Positions 1 to 7,938 of a DNA stretch of 26,520 bases are shown here, piece after piece. Below the pieces are notes generated by a model, which had not been told where the DNA came from, did not search any database, and was given only the letters and a program-made list of their open reading frames with translations. The stretch comes from a virus. The position numbers and the translations under genes are program-made. How positions within the stretch are numbered: the first letter of the stretch is position 1; each line of letters begins with the position of its first letter. Where the stretch lies: positions 1 to 26,520 of the IMG/VR virus record IMGVR_UViG_3300036790_000525. One strand, written 5' to 3'.

Positions 1-634
1 ACTCGGAGCTGCGCACCGCGCGGAACTGGGTCTTGCGGATCGGCACCTGCTGACTCTTGTTGGCCGTGGTGCGGACCCGGCAGATGGCCCGGAAGTTGGA
101 GAGCGAGGTGATGCCCTTGATGATCTCCGGCACCCAGTCCACCGGGGCCAGGTAGCCGCCCGTGGTGTCGTCGCCGATCGACAGCGCCTTGTATTCGCCG
201 TCGACGGTGGCCAGCAGCGTCTTCTGCTCGTCGGTGACCGGCAGGTTCAGCAGCATCAGCGCGTTGGCGCGCAGCCAGTCGTTGGCCCGCGACTTGGTGG
301 CGGCGCGGCGCTGGTCGCGGTCGGCGAGCAGGTTGTAGGCGCCGTGTTCGGCGCCCGGCCGGCTCAGCTTCACCATCAGGGCGTCGAGCTGGGTCTTCAG
401 CTCATTGGCCTCTTCCTTGGCCTGGCGGGCCTCGCCGAGCGCGACGGTGTGCGCGGCCTTGATGTCCTCGTACTTGTCGAGCGCGCCGTTCAGGCGCTCG
501 ACCTTGTCGACGATCAGCGGGTCGACGGCGCCCTTCTTCTCGATCTCGGCGAGACGGTTGTCGTTCGCCGCCTTGAACTGCTCGAACGCCGTGCCGAGCT
601 CGTTGATGTCTTCCTTGGTGGCCGCTTCCGGCAT
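1..634 (-). CDS. HK97-type major capsid protein (3' end outside window)
   Basis: Open frame from an ATG at 634 to the window edge, about 211 residues without a stop. The N-terminal part (residues about 5-90) is charged, helical and coiled-coil-like, as expected for the scaffolding delta domain that prohead protease removes. It is followed by a segment reading SIGDDTTGGYLAPVDWVPEI at about residues 150-169, the typical entry into the HK97 capsid fold, and then a region rich in short hydrophobic and basic stretches. Its place directly downstream of prohead protease and portal is the standard HK97 order. The C-terminal half is missing because the window stops. Structural role: shell subunit of the phage head. 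The family call is from motif and order; no alignment was run. Confidence 0.93.
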   Translation of the reverse strand, partial: MPEAATKEDINELGTAFEQFKAANDNRLAEIEKKGAVDPLIVDKVERLNGALDKYEDIKAAHTVALGEARQAKEEANELKTQLDALMVKLSRPGAEHGAYNLLADRDQRRAATKSRANDWLRANALMLLNLPVTDEQKTLLATVDGEYKALSIGDDTTGGYLAPVDWVPEIIKGITSLSNFRAICRVRTTANKSQQVPIRKTQFRAVRSSE

Positions 635-666
635 TGCGGTGCTCCGCGATCAGATGTGGATGGGGG

Positions 667-1770
667 TCAGGCCAGGGCGGCCCGCAAGCGCGCCGCGAGG
701 GCGCGCACGTCGTCCGAGGTCGCCGCGTCGCGCGGCTCCTGATCCGGACCCTCTGCAGCATCGCGCAGCAGGTAGGCTTTGAAGGCCCGGGCGCCCTTGG
801 CGGCGTCCGTGCGCGAGAACCCTTCGTCGCGAAGGGCGGCCTCCAGGCCGCGCATGTCGTCAAAGGCCTGGGCGAAGAGCGGCGAGAAGCTCTTCACGGC
901 CGTGATCCTGGCCATCGGGTTGGCCCCGAAGGTTACCGGCGAGATCTCGTTGAGATGCACCTCGGTGAGCCGGCGCCGCGGATCGCCGGCCTTGGTCGGC
1001 CGGGTGAAGCGGCGGGGCATGTAGCCGATCGACTGGTCGGTCAGCTCGCCCGCCTTCATGGCGCCGTAGATTCGCTTGCCGTGCTCGGTGTCGAGGTTGA
1101 TCAGCTGGCCGCGGGTGGCGAGGCCCTGGGTGTCGGGCGAGAGCGCCGTCCAGCTGCCGATCGGCAGCAGGTCGGTCGGCGTCGCCTGCATGCCGGGCGC
1201 GAGGCCGCCGTGGTTGAGCAGCATCTTCGGCATGCGGCCCGTGGCGCGGGCCTTGGCCAGGGTCGCGTCGAACGCGCCCGGCATCATCACGTCGCCGTAG
1301 CCGTCGAGGACGTTGAAGACGCTGCCGTAGCCGTCGAACTGGCCAGGCCTGGTCCCGTTCTCCTCGGCGAACTTGAACTCGAACGGCGCGATCTTGGTCT
1401 CGAAGCCGAGCGCCGAGAGCCGGGCCTCCGCGTCGCCGGCGGCGTCGATCTTGTCGAGCAGCTCGGCGGCGGCGGCCTCGACGGCGCCCGCGCCCTCGGC
1501 GGAGGCGCGCTGCTTCGCGGCGATGACCCCGGCGCGGTAGACCTTCCCGTCCTTGACGACGGGGTACTGCCAATAGGCCCGGGTCTTGTCGGCCGCGGCC
1601 GGATCGAGCCCGAGGTGCGCCTCGCCATAGGCGCCCCAGTTGTCGCCGCCCTGGCCGAGCAGCGCGTCGCCGTCCTCGGCCGAGAACGACCAGGGCGACG
1701 CGCGGTCGACCTTGCCGGCCGCGATCAGCGAGCGCGCATAGGCCAGCCCGGCCGGGTTCAGATCGGTCAT
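667..1770 (-). CDS. HK97-type prohead protease with an extra N-terminal domain
   Basis: 367 residues, serine protease of the S78 type that matures the prohead. The protease core begins near residue 120. PKMLLNHGG carries the likely catalytic histidine (H187) and TDQSIGYMP the likely nucleophile (S247). ISPVTFGANPMA at about 276-287 is a usual signature near the end of the core. Residues 1-115 form an additional domain (WSFSAEDGDALLG, tryptophan- and tyrosine-rich, ending in a helical stretch), which makes the protein longer than minimal prohead proteases of about 200 residues. The ATG at 1770 is preceded by AAGGACC at suitable spacing. A longer in-frame extension to 2136 exists but only shadows the upstream gene. 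Followed by the capsid gene. Confidence 0.93.
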   Translation of the reverse strand: MTDLNPAGLAYARSLIAAGKVDRASPWSFSAEDGDALLGQGGDNWGAYGEAHLGLDPAAADKTRAYWQYPVVKDGKVYRAGVIAAKQRASAEGAGAVEAAAAELLDKIDAAGDAEARLSALGFETKIAPFEFKFAEENGTRPGQFDGYGSVFNVLDGYGDVMMPGAFDATLAKARATGRMPKMLLNHGGLAPGMQATPTDLLPIGSWTALSPDTQGLATRGQLINLDTEHGKRIYGAMKAGELTDQSIGYMPRRFTRPTKAGDPRRRLTEVHLNEISPVTFGANPMARITAVKSFSPLFAQAFDDMRGLEAALRDEGFSRTDAAKGARAFKAYLLRDAAEGPDQEPRDAATSDDVRALAARLRAALA

Positions 1771-1781
1771 CGATGGGTCCT

Positions 1782-1913
1782 TCAGGCGCGCCGGTGCGCC
1801 GACTCGAGCGCCGCCGCGGCTGGGCGCCTGGCGCAGAGCGCGCCGCCACTGGTGGCGATCGCCAGCGCCAGCCGGCTGGGCGTGGCGAAGAGGAAGCGGC
1901 GCAGGTCGCTCAT
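1782..1913 (-). CDS. small hypothetical protein, 43 aa
   Basis: Short frame starting MSDLRRFLFATPSRL, with a modestly hydrophobic centre (LALAIATSGGALC) and a basic, alanine-rich tail. Its ATG overlaps the TGA of the upstream gene as ATGA (1910-1913), the same coupling used at neighbouring junctions. It stops 11 bases before the protease start, leaving just room for that gene's ribosome binding site. Function not recognised. The call rests on the overlap and on filling the gap exactly. Confidence 0.5.
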   Translation of the reverse strand: MSDLRRFLFATPSRLALAIATSGGALCARRPAAAALESAHRRA

Positions 1914-2161
1914 CGGGCGCTCTTGAACTCGGCGTTGAAGAAATCTTCGGGCGTCTCGGCCGGGCGGACCGCCGCCAGCTCGACGTCGTGCGGCAGCAGC
2001 AGAATCGGGTGAGCGGACGGGATCGCGGCGCGGAGGGCGTCGCGCAGGCGAAGCGCCGCCTCTTGGGTGAGGCGGCCGTACAGCTGGGCGACGACGATCT
2101 CGCCGGGCGAAAGCCGCAGGCGCCGCACGTCGACATCGGTCTCGGCCACGGTCGCCTTCAT
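1910..2161 (-). CDS. hypothetical head-operon protein, 83 aa
   Basis: Begins MKATVAETDVDVRRL and ends FFNAEFKSAR. Helical, with mixed charges, no cysteine cluster and no membrane segment. The start is fixed by an ATGA overlap with the stop of the upstream gene (2158-2161), and its own TGA overlaps the next ATG (1910-1913). Located between portal and protease, so probably a small accessory structural or assembly protein, but no family was recognised. Confidence 0.75.
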   Translation of the reverse strand: MKATVAETDVDVRRLRLSPGEIVVAQLYGRLTQEAALRLRDALRAAIPSAHPILLLPHDVELAAVRPAETPEDFFNAEFKSAR

Positions 2162-2505
2162 GCGGTCTGTCTCCGGTCCCGGAAGGTGTGCCGCCAAGTC
2201 CAGCGGCCGCGCTGGATATCGACGGCGACGAGACGGGCGCGATGGATGATCGGGCGCACCGGCAGCCACCAGGTCCACGGGTGAAGCTCGAACAGCGTCC
2301 AGGAGGGCCCGCGGAGCAGCGTCAGCCGCCGGGTGAAGAAGACGTAGCCCTGACGGATGGGCGTCTTCGGAGCCCAGTAGAGGGTGACGGCGAAGAGCCG
2401 ATGGCTCTCCCAATCACGGCCAGCGCACAGGGCGACGCTTGGGCGCCAAAACGAACGGCGTTCGCCGCAATCCCACCAGGTGCGCCAGCGGAAGCCGATG
2501 ATCAT
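2158..2505 (-). CDS. hypothetical Trp/Arg-rich protein, 115 aa
   Basis: Starts MIIGFRWRTWWDCGERRSFW. Strikingly rich in tryptophan and arginine throughout, with no clear membrane helix. The ATG at 2505 overlaps the portal stop as ATGA (2502-2505), and its own stop overlaps the next start. Sits immediately after the portal gene. Function not recognised; a role in head or connector assembly is only a guess from position. A palindrome (CGAACG-G-CGTTCG, 2452-2464) lies inside its N-terminal coding part. Confidence 0.7.
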   Translation of the reverse strand: MIIGFRWRTWWDCGERRSFWRPSVALCAGRDWESHRLFAVTLYWAPKTPIRQGYVFFTRRLTLLRGPSWTLFELHPWTWWLPVRPIIHRARLVAVDIQRGRWTWRHTFRDRRQTA

Positions 2506-3896
2506 GCGTGCCCCGCGGAATAGGCGACGGCGCGGCGCACGCTGGCGTCGACGCGCGAGCTGAACTCGGCGACGGCGCGGTCGTCGGTCGGCAGGCCGCC
2601 TTCCTGGTCGAGCCAGCTGCGGACCTCGCCGGCGACGCAGGCCTTGACCCGCTTGGCCAGCGCCTGCTGCTGCGCCTGGCCCTCCGGAGAGTCGGCCGCG
2701 GCGTCGGTCTGCGAGCCCATGTTGAGCGGCACCAACGGCTCATCGAGGCCGGCAAGCGGCTGCAAGCCTTCGAAGCGGCGGGCGTCGTTGCGGGTCAGCC
2801 AGCCGTTGGTGATGCCGGAGGCGTAGAACTGGGCCCGCGCCATGGTGTCGCCGCGGATCAGCTCGCGGACGTCGAAGCGCACCCGAAGCCCGCTGCGCAC
2901 GCCCAGCACGTCGCGCCGCAGCACCTGGGCGAAGCGCACCAGCCACGGCATCAGCGTGTAGTTGACGTGGCCCTGGAAGAAGCTCTCGGCCGAGGCGAAG
3001 GTGGCCGTCTTGTCCGTGTAGCCCACCATGTGGGGGAAGACCCGGAAGTGGCGGCAGATCTCCTCGACCTGGTAGCGGCGGGTCTCCAGGTGCTGGGCGT
3101 CGACGCCCGTCATGGCGAACGGGGTGAAGGTGGCGCCCTTGTCGAGCACCATCATCTTGAAGGCCTGGTCGCGGCTGTAGCCGGCCGAGGCCTCCTTGAG
3201 GCGCTCGCGGGCTTCCTCGCCGAGGCTGCCGTCGATCGACAGCAGGCCGCCCGGGCGCGCGCCGTTGGCGAACAGCCGCTCTTGCGCCTCCTCGGTGGCG
3301 ATGGAGAGGCCGATCGACTCGCGGGCCAGGCGCACGGCGTCCATGCCGAGCACGCCGTCCCAGGAGAGGCCGCGCAGGTGGACGACCTGGCTGGGCAGGA
3401 ACTCGCCCACCAGGCCGTAGGGGTCCTGCACGCGGTAGACGAGGCCGTAGTTCCTGAGGCGCTCGACCTGGACGAGGTTCCAGGGGACCGGCAGCAGCTC
3501 GCGGACCTGGCCCTGGTAGACGTTCTTGACCGCCAGCGCGTTGTTGCACAGCGCCGCGTGGGCCATCATCGTTTCGAACAGCTCGAACGAGGTCATCCAG
3601 TCGTTGGGCGCCTGGCAGAGCAGGTCGACCAGCTGGCCTTCGAGAACCTGGGTCTCCGAATTGCTGGCCGCATCGAACCGGGTGATGTGGCGCGGCAGCT
3701 GGGCCACGCCCTCGGCCAGCACCCGCGTGCAGCCGAGGACCGTCGAGACCTTCAGCGCCGTGTCGATGTTGACCGACGTGCCGGCCTTCGACGTGGCCTG
3801 GCCCATCAGGGCCGCCCAGGTCAGCGCCGAGAAGTCGGTCACCTTGGTGTTCATGCCGGCGAGGTTCGCCGCCATGGTGTCGAAGAGGCCGCTCAC
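2502..3896 (-). CDS. phage portal protein (HK97 family)
   Basis: 464 residues from a GTG at 3896 that overlaps the upstream TGA (GTGA). An in-frame extension to 4004 only shadows the upstream gene. Recognisable portal features: VSTVLGCTRVLAEGVAQLP in the N-terminal domain, NDWMTSFELFETMMAHAALCNNALA, the clip/stem region, and FRVFPHMVGYTDKTATFASAE followed by FYASGITNGWLTRNDAR near the end of the family domain. The last 50 residues are glutamine/alanine-rich. The portal forms the dodecameric DNA channel at one head vertex and is the docking point for terminase. Length is normal for the family (about 400-480). Confidence 0.95.
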   Translation of the reverse strand: MSGLFDTMAANLAGMNTKVTDFSALTWAALMGQATSKAGTSVNIDTALKVSTVLGCTRVLAEGVAQLPRHITRFDAASNSETQVLEGQLVDLLCQAPNDWMTSFELFETMMAHAALCNNALAVKNVYQGQVRELLPVPWNLVQVERLRNYGLVYRVQDPYGLVGEFLPSQVVHLRGLSWDGVLGMDAVRLARESIGLSIATEEAQERLFANGARPGGLLSIDGSLGEEARERLKEASAGYSRDQAFKMMVLDKGATFTPFAMTGVDAQHLETRRYQVEEICRHFRVFPHMVGYTDKTATFASAESFFQGHVNYTLMPWLVRFAQVLRRDVLGVRSGLRVRFDVRELIRGDTMARAQFYASGITNGWLTRNDARRFEGLQPLAGLDEPLVPLNMGSQTDAAADSPEGQAQQQALAKRVKACVAGEVRSWLDQEGGLPTDDRAVAEFSSRVDASVRRAVAYSAGHA

Positions 3897-4138
3897 CCGG
3901 GCTTGCCCCCGGTGGGCGTCTTGGGCGGCGCCGGGCGCGGCCGGGTGAGCACGGTGAAGGCCACCAGCTCCAGGCCGAGGACGATCCAGCCGAGCGGCGG
4001 CCACGCCAGGTGAAACCCGAAGGCGATGGCGCCGGCGCCGGCGACGCCGGCGAGGTCGCGGCCGGCGTCGCGGCCGTGCGCCGCGAGCCAGGGCTGCGCC
4101 CGCCGGCGCGCACGCTGCAGGGCCGCGCCTAGCTTCAT
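3893..4138 (-). CDS. small membrane protein between terminase and portal, 81 aa
   Basis: Starts MKLGAALQRARRRAQPW. Two hydrophobic stretches, about residues 30-45 (LAGVAGAGAIAFGF) and 49-64 (LGWIVLGLELVAFTVL), follow a basic N-terminus; the tail is proline- and lysine-rich. The likely topology is a helical hairpin in the inner membrane. The stop overlaps the portal GTG start, so expression is probably coupled to portal. No family recognised. Confidence 0.8.
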   Translation of the reverse strand: MKLGAALQRARRRAQPWLAAHGRDAGRDLAGVAGAGAIAFGFHLAWPPLGWIVLGLELVAFTVLTRPRPAPPKTPTGGKPG

Positions 4139-4152
4139 GCGCGCCCTCCGCG

Positions 4153-5979
4153 TCAGATCATCAGGACCGCGCTGGTCTCGAGGTAGGAGTTGCCGGCGGC
4201 GGTCGGGTTGCGGCTCATCAGGTGGTGGGCGCACAAGATCGCGATCAGCACGTCGATCTTGGCCGTGCCGCAGGCCTGCTTGGTGATCAGCACGGCGTTG
4301 CCGCGCTGCTCGACCTTGGCGTTGCCGACGTTCCAGTTCAGCAGCGGCGAGCCGCTGTGGTCTGCGCCGCCCTTCTTCAGCCGACGCTCCAGACCCTTGA
4401 TGTCGCCGTGCAGGCGGTAGCCCTGGGCGACCGGGACCATCTGCTCTTCGGTCAGGCCGCGGCGGTCGAGCTCGTCGACGATGTCGGCGACGCCATGCGG
4501 GTCGAGGCCGACGGCGGCAGCCGCGGGCAGCAGGCCCGCATCGCGCACCCTGACGATGATGTCGGCCAGCTCGACGACGTCGTCGCCGGCGACGCGCGGA
4601 GGCTCGCCCTCCCCGTCCGCGTCCTCGCTCGGATCCTCGCCCTCGTCTTCGTCGTCGTCGTCGAGCGGCGGTCCGCCGTTGTGGCCGATGATGACGAGGT
4701 CGCCGTCCTTGTCGAAATCCTTCAGGCGCTCGGCGATGTCCTTGCGCCGCTCGAGCACGTCGTCGTGGGCCCAGGCCTTGCCCCAGATCAGCCACTTGCC
4801 GGTGCCGCGCTCGCGGCCGATCAAAGCGAGGCCGAGCAGGTCGTCGAGGCCGCCGCCGTCGATGCCGGCGACGATCACCTCGGAGCGGGCGATCAGCTCG
4901 TCGAGGGTCAGCGACTTGTCGGCGCGGGCCAGCCAGTAGGCTGCGCCGCGCCAGCCGCCGGCGTGCATCGCCAGGCCGATCTGAATGTTGAGGTGCTGGG
5001 AGGCCCAGCGCCGCAGCTCCTCCTCGCCCTTCTCGCGGGCGCCTTCGAAGTCCTCGATCAGGCGGTCGATGGTGACCGAGCGGCCGAGGTTGGGGGTGAC
5101 CATCGGCCAGAGGGCCGGGTCCATCCACTGCTTGTCGTCGGAGGTCTGGACGGCCTCCGGGAACTCGTAGAGCACCGGCAGCATGCGCACGCGCGGGCCG
5201 GTGATGCGGCCGTCGCGCACGCCGCGGGCGTATTCCAGCTCGGTCTTGAAGAGGCCGACCGGCTCCGAATCCGACTGGGTCGTGATGATGACCAGCAGCG
5301 ATTCCGGGTTGGCGAGGAAGCCGCCGCGGATCTGGCCGAACACGTTGGCGGCGCCCTTCAGCAGCGCCAGCACATGCAGCTCGTCGACGATCGCCACCAC
5401 GGGCTTGGCGCCGGTGAGGATCTTCGCGTCGAAGGTTTTGATCTTGAGCCGCGCCCTCGTCTTGAGGTCGAGGATGGTTTTCGTGTGTTCCTGGGGCAGG
5501 AACCGCCGCTGCAGGAACCGGCCCTGCGGATCGTGCTCGGCGTCGGCGTCGATCATGCCGACGGCCTGCTGGAAGCCGGTCTCGGCGATCGCCTGGGTGG
5601 GGCCGAGGATGAGCATCTCGGCGCGCGGCCGGACGTTCATCAGCATCGCCGTCAGGCCGATGGCCGCGGCGCCCGTGGTCTTGGAGTTCTTCTTCGGGAC
5701 GAGGCAGAACACCTCGCCGACGCGGCGGCGCCCCGTGGCCGGGTCGATGGAGCCGAAGATCGCGCGGACGATGTCGCGCTGCCAGTCGCCGGCGGCCTCG
5801 GCCATGGTCGGCTGGCCGGGGACGTCGGGGATCCGCAGGCGGTTGAAGATGCCGACCGCGCGGGCGGCCTCGGCTTCGTCGAGCGGCAGCCTGGGGACGA
5901 GGGAGCGGCCCTCGCGCAGGCGTTGTTCCCAGTCCGGGCAGGCGAACGACCAGTCGGTCAGTGCACCAGGCCGTCCCAT
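4153..5979 (-). CDS. terL: terminase large subunit with acidic insertion
   Basis: 608 residues. ATPase domain: variant Walker A LVPKKNSKTT at 93-102, Walker B VAIVDELH at 195-202 (D199, E200). Nuclease domain: AGIDGGGLDD at 371-380 (D374 the first metal ligand) and the closing KIDVLIAILCAHH at 574-586 (D576). These are the ATP-driven motor and headful/site endonuclease that package DNA through the portal. Residues about 423-465 hold an unusual insertion: IIGHNGGPPLD followed by a run of Asp/Glu/Ser and then EPPRVAGDD; the rest of the nuclease domain resumes at about 466. The ATG at 5979 overlaps the terS stop by 22 bases. It is longer than many relatives partly because of the insertion. Confidence 0.96.
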   Translation of the reverse strand: MGRPGALTDWSFACPDWEQRLREGRSLVPRLPLDEAEAARAVGIFNRLRIPDVPGQPTMAEAAGDWQRDIVRAIFGSIDPATGRRRVGEVFCLVPKKNSKTTGAAAIGLTAMLMNVRPRAEMLILGPTQAIAETGFQQAVGMIDADAEHDPQGRFLQRRFLPQEHTKTILDLKTRARLKIKTFDAKILTGAKPVVAIVDELHVLALLKGAANVFGQIRGGFLANPESLLVIITTQSDSEPVGLFKTELEYARGVRDGRITGPRVRMLPVLYEFPEAVQTSDDKQWMDPALWPMVTPNLGRSVTIDRLIEDFEGAREKGEEELRRWASQHLNIQIGLAMHAGGWRGAAYWLARADKSLTLDELIARSEVIVAGIDGGGLDDLLGLALIGRERGTGKWLIWGKAWAHDDVLERRKDIAERLKDFDKDGDLVIIGHNGGPPLDDDDEDEGEDPSEDADGEGEPPRVAGDDVVELADIIVRVRDAGLLPAAAAVGLDPHGVADIVDELDRRGLTEEQMVPVAQGYRLHGDIKGLERRLKKGGADHSGSPLLNWNVGNAKVEQRGNAVLITKQACGTAKIDVLIAILCAHHLMSRNPTAAGNSYLETSAVLMI

Positions 5980-6494
5980 CCGGTGCCCTCGTGCGCGGTC
6001 TGGGCTGCGGCGTCGCGCGCGGCCTTCTTGCCGAGCTTGTCGGCGGCCTTGCGCGCGGCCGGCGCGGCGGCCGGCTCGTCATCCTCGGCGGCCAGCTGCT
6101 CCAGGCGGCGCATCGCGCCGATCGAGCCGTCGCGCGCCTTGGCCAGCAGCATCACCGCCAGCTCGCCCTTGAGCAGCGACCTCGCGTCGGCCAGCTCCGG
6201 CCCGTAGTGCTTCCTCAGCGTCGGCGCCGACAGCCCGACGGCCGCCGAGATCTGCGCCAGCGACCGCTTCGCCACCGTCAACGCCATCACCTGGTCGGCG
6301 ATGGCCTGGTCACGCTCGTGCCCCGGCCTTCCCTGCCCCTTCCGCCAGGCCGCGGCCGACCCCGAAATTTTCTTCGAACCAGAAAAAAATCCTTGAATGT
6401 CTTGGTCCCCGGTCGCGGGCGGCGACCCCCCCGAGGATTTACCCCCCCTACCCCGTGAGGCCGCGGCGCTCTTGGCGCTGCTTCTCGCCGTCAT
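5958..6494 (-). CDS. terS: terminase small subunit, helix-turn-helix type
   Basis: 178 residues. The first 60 are Gly/Ser/Lys-rich and probably disordered. A helix-turn-helix at about 76-100 (RSLAQISAAVGLSAPTLRKH) would bind the packaging-start DNA. It is followed by a helical segment (LAVMLLAKARDGSIGAMRRLEQL) likely to oligomerise, and an Ala/Lys-rich tail. Position directly before the large subunit and after an HNH nuclease is the usual HK97-type order. The ATG at 6494 overlaps the end of the HNH gene by 47 bases. A start further downstream is possible because the N-terminus is low-complexity. Confidence 0.85.
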   Translation of the reverse strand: MTARSSAKSAAASRGRGGKSSGGSPPATGDQDIQGFFSGSKKISGSAAAWRKGQGRPGHERDQAIADQVMALTVAKRSLAQISAAVGLSAPTLRKHYGPELADARSLLKGELAVMLLAKARDGSIGAMRRLEQLAAEDDEPAAAPAARKAADKLGKKAARDAAAQTAHEGTGWDGLVH

Positions 6495-6795
6495 GGTGTG
6501 GCTTCCAGAGGCACTGCAGGTTGTCGGGGTCCCAGAACAGGATGGGGTCGCCGCGATGCGGCTTGATGTGGTCGGCGACGAGGAGGGAGGTGTCGGGCTC
6601 GAAGGTGTTGCAGCCGCAGCGGCAGGTGTAGCCGTCGCGCTCCAGGACCCAGAGCCGCAGATCCTTCCAGCTCTTGGTCCAGAACCAGCGGCGCCAGGGC
6701 TCGAGCACCAGCGAGTGGCCCTCTGAATCGGAGGGCGACGTCAGCCGCGGGGGGAGTGCCTTCAGCCGCGGAGGCAGCGCCTTCAGACGCGCCAC
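6448..6795 (-). CDS. HNH endonuclease adjacent to terminase
   Basis: 115 residues. Core: CRCGCN near residues 58-63, LVADHIKPH at 72-80 (H76 the general base), DPDNLQCLWKPHH at 89-101 (N92 and H100/H101), the full H-N-H beta-beta-alpha-metal motif with a cysteine set. Such nucleases next to terminase genes assist DNA cutting and packaging in HK97-like phages. Odd feature: the N-terminus carries two tandem copies of LKALPPR (about residues 4-18), encoded by a direct repeat of 21 bases near 6739-6787. Overlaps the upstream gene by 13 bases. Confidence 0.9.
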   Translation of the reverse strand: MARLKALPPRLKALPPRLTSPSDSEGHSLVLEPWRRWFWTKSWKDLRLWVLERDGYTCRCGCNTFEPDTSLLVADHIKPHRGDPILFWDPDNLQCLWKPHHDGEKQRQERRGLTG

Positions 6796-7172
6796 ACGGC
6801 CTCGCCTGCAACGCCGTCGCGCTGCTCCTGGCTAAGCAGGAACCGGCGGAGATCGTCGGCGCGCTCGAACGGCTCGGCGAGCAGCTCCAGGCTTTGGACG
6901 GCAGCCGTGGCGGCCGAACTGAACGGGGTGCTGAAGAGCCACCGCACGTCGCCTTGCGGGTGTCTCACGACGCAGCCCTGCAGCTGATCCGCATCGCGCT
7001 CGCGCAGGTACGTGGCGACCCAGACGAAGCGGAGCCACGATCCGCACACCTTGGCGGCGATGTCGCTCCCCGCGCTGAGCACCAGCAAGGACGGCGGCCG
7101 CAGCGCCCGCGGCAGGTCGATGGCGGCGAGACGCTCGTTGGGGAAGACGTAGGCGTCGCGGTAGCGCTGCAT
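6783..7172 (-). CDS. hypothetical phage protein, 129 aa
   Basis: Starts MQRYRDAYVFPNERLAAIDL. Alternating beta-like and helical stretches (PPSLLVLSAGSDIAAKVCGSWLRF, VRWLFSTPFSSAATAAVQSLELL); no metal cluster or signal peptide. The ATG at 7172 overlaps the TGA of the upstream gene as ATGA. Its stop runs into the HNH gene. Lies in the packaging operon; function not recognised. Confidence 0.75.
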   Translation of the reverse strand: MQRYRDAYVFPNERLAAIDLPRALRPPSLLVLSAGSDIAAKVCGSWLRFVWVATYLRERDADQLQGCVVRHPQGDVRWLFSTPFSSAATAAVQSLELLAEPFERADDLRRFLLSQEQRDGVAGEAVWRV

Positions 7173-7600
7173 CACTTGGCCGGGATGTACTCGAGCGATG
7201 GCGCGCCGAGCTCGATCGAGATCACGTCGTCGAACATGGCCGCGTGCTCGGGCTTCAGCTTCAGCAGCTCGGTGATCGAGGCGCTGGCCTTCCAGGCGAT
7301 CAGGCGGTCGGCGAGCAGCTGGCCGACGTCGCCGGCCGCCTCGACCAGCTTGGCGATCGCCGGCTCGATCTTGGCCTGGTCGACCTTGGCCGAGCGCTTG
7401 ACCTCGACCTTCAGCGCCGACTTGTCCTCGTACGTCATCGACGACGTGCCGGCGGTGTCGACCTGCTGCGCGCCGAACTCGGCGATGATCAGCGCGAAGC
7501 GCAAGGCGAGCTCGCGCTCCTTCAGCTTCTTCAGCTCGGCCGCGGCCGCCGTCCATTCCTGGATGGCGAGGCGGCGCGCCAGGTCGCGCTTGGTGGGCAT
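7172..7600 (-). CDS. hypothetical helical phage protein, 142 aa
   Basis: Starts MPTKRDLARRLAIQEWTAAAAELKKLKERELALR, a long amphipathic helix. A central segment YEDKSALKVEVKRSAKVDQAKIEPAI and a C-terminal helical half ending IELGAPSLEYIPAK follow. The layout (N-terminal helical hairpin, then a small lysine-rich core, about 140 residues) recalls a common small phage protein of unknown function found near terminase or recombination genes; this is an impression, not an alignment. The start overlaps the upstream stop by one base (TGATG). Confidence 0.8.
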   Translation of the reverse strand: MPTKRDLARRLAIQEWTAAAAELKKLKERELALRFALIIAEFGAQQVDTAGTSSMTYEDKSALKVEVKRSAKVDQAKIEPAIAKLVEAAGDVGQLLADRLIAWKASASITELLKLKPEHAAMFDDVISIELGAPSLEYIPAK

Positions 7601-7938
7601 CAGCAGCCTGCGAAGGTGTTGTCGTTGGCAGGGCGGCGCGCGGCGAAGTCGCCCATCACGCGGCTCACCGACGCCGGCGTGGCGAACGTCACCGTCACCG
7701 GCCGGCGCCGCAGCCGCGCGTCAGCGCCGGCCGGCGTCGCGTGGTAGACCGGCGACGGCTGCACTTCGCCCAGTTCGCCGACCTTGCCGCCCAGGCGGCG
7801 CAGGTCGCTGACCAGCTGGCTCTTCTCGGTGTGGAACGCCTCGGGGTCGAGCCGGCGCGGGCATAGCCTTTCGACGCGGGCGGCCAGCGCCTGCAGTTGC
7901 GCCTGCGCCTGGCGCGCGGTGAGCGGTGAAGCGGTCAA
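7600..7938 (-). CDS. hypothetical phage protein, 112 aa
   Basis: N-terminal helix rich in Gln/Ala/Arg (TARQAQAQLQALAARVERL), middle segment SQLVSDLRRLGGKVGEL, basic C-terminal half ending ARRPANDNTFAGC. The first codon appears to be TTG at 7938, overlapping the TGA of the recombinase gene (TTGA), so translation is probably coupled; no clear independent ribosome site is visible. Function not recognised. Confidence 0.65.
   Translation of the reverse strand: MTASPLTARQAQAQLQALAARVERLCPRRLDPEAFHTEKSQLVSDLRRLGGKVGELGEVQPSPVYHATPAGADARLRRRPVTVTFATPASVSRVMGDFAARRPANDNTFAGC

Noticed and set aside
1910-2413. Long forms of the small head-operon genes starting upstream
   Set aside because: The extra residues are off-frame translation of the preceding gene; ATGA overlaps give better starts.
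3893-6082. Very long minus-strand frame across terminase
   Set aside because: Only the last 81 codons are a gene; the rest is the antiphase shadow of the terminase, with Arg/Pro/Gly-rich translation.
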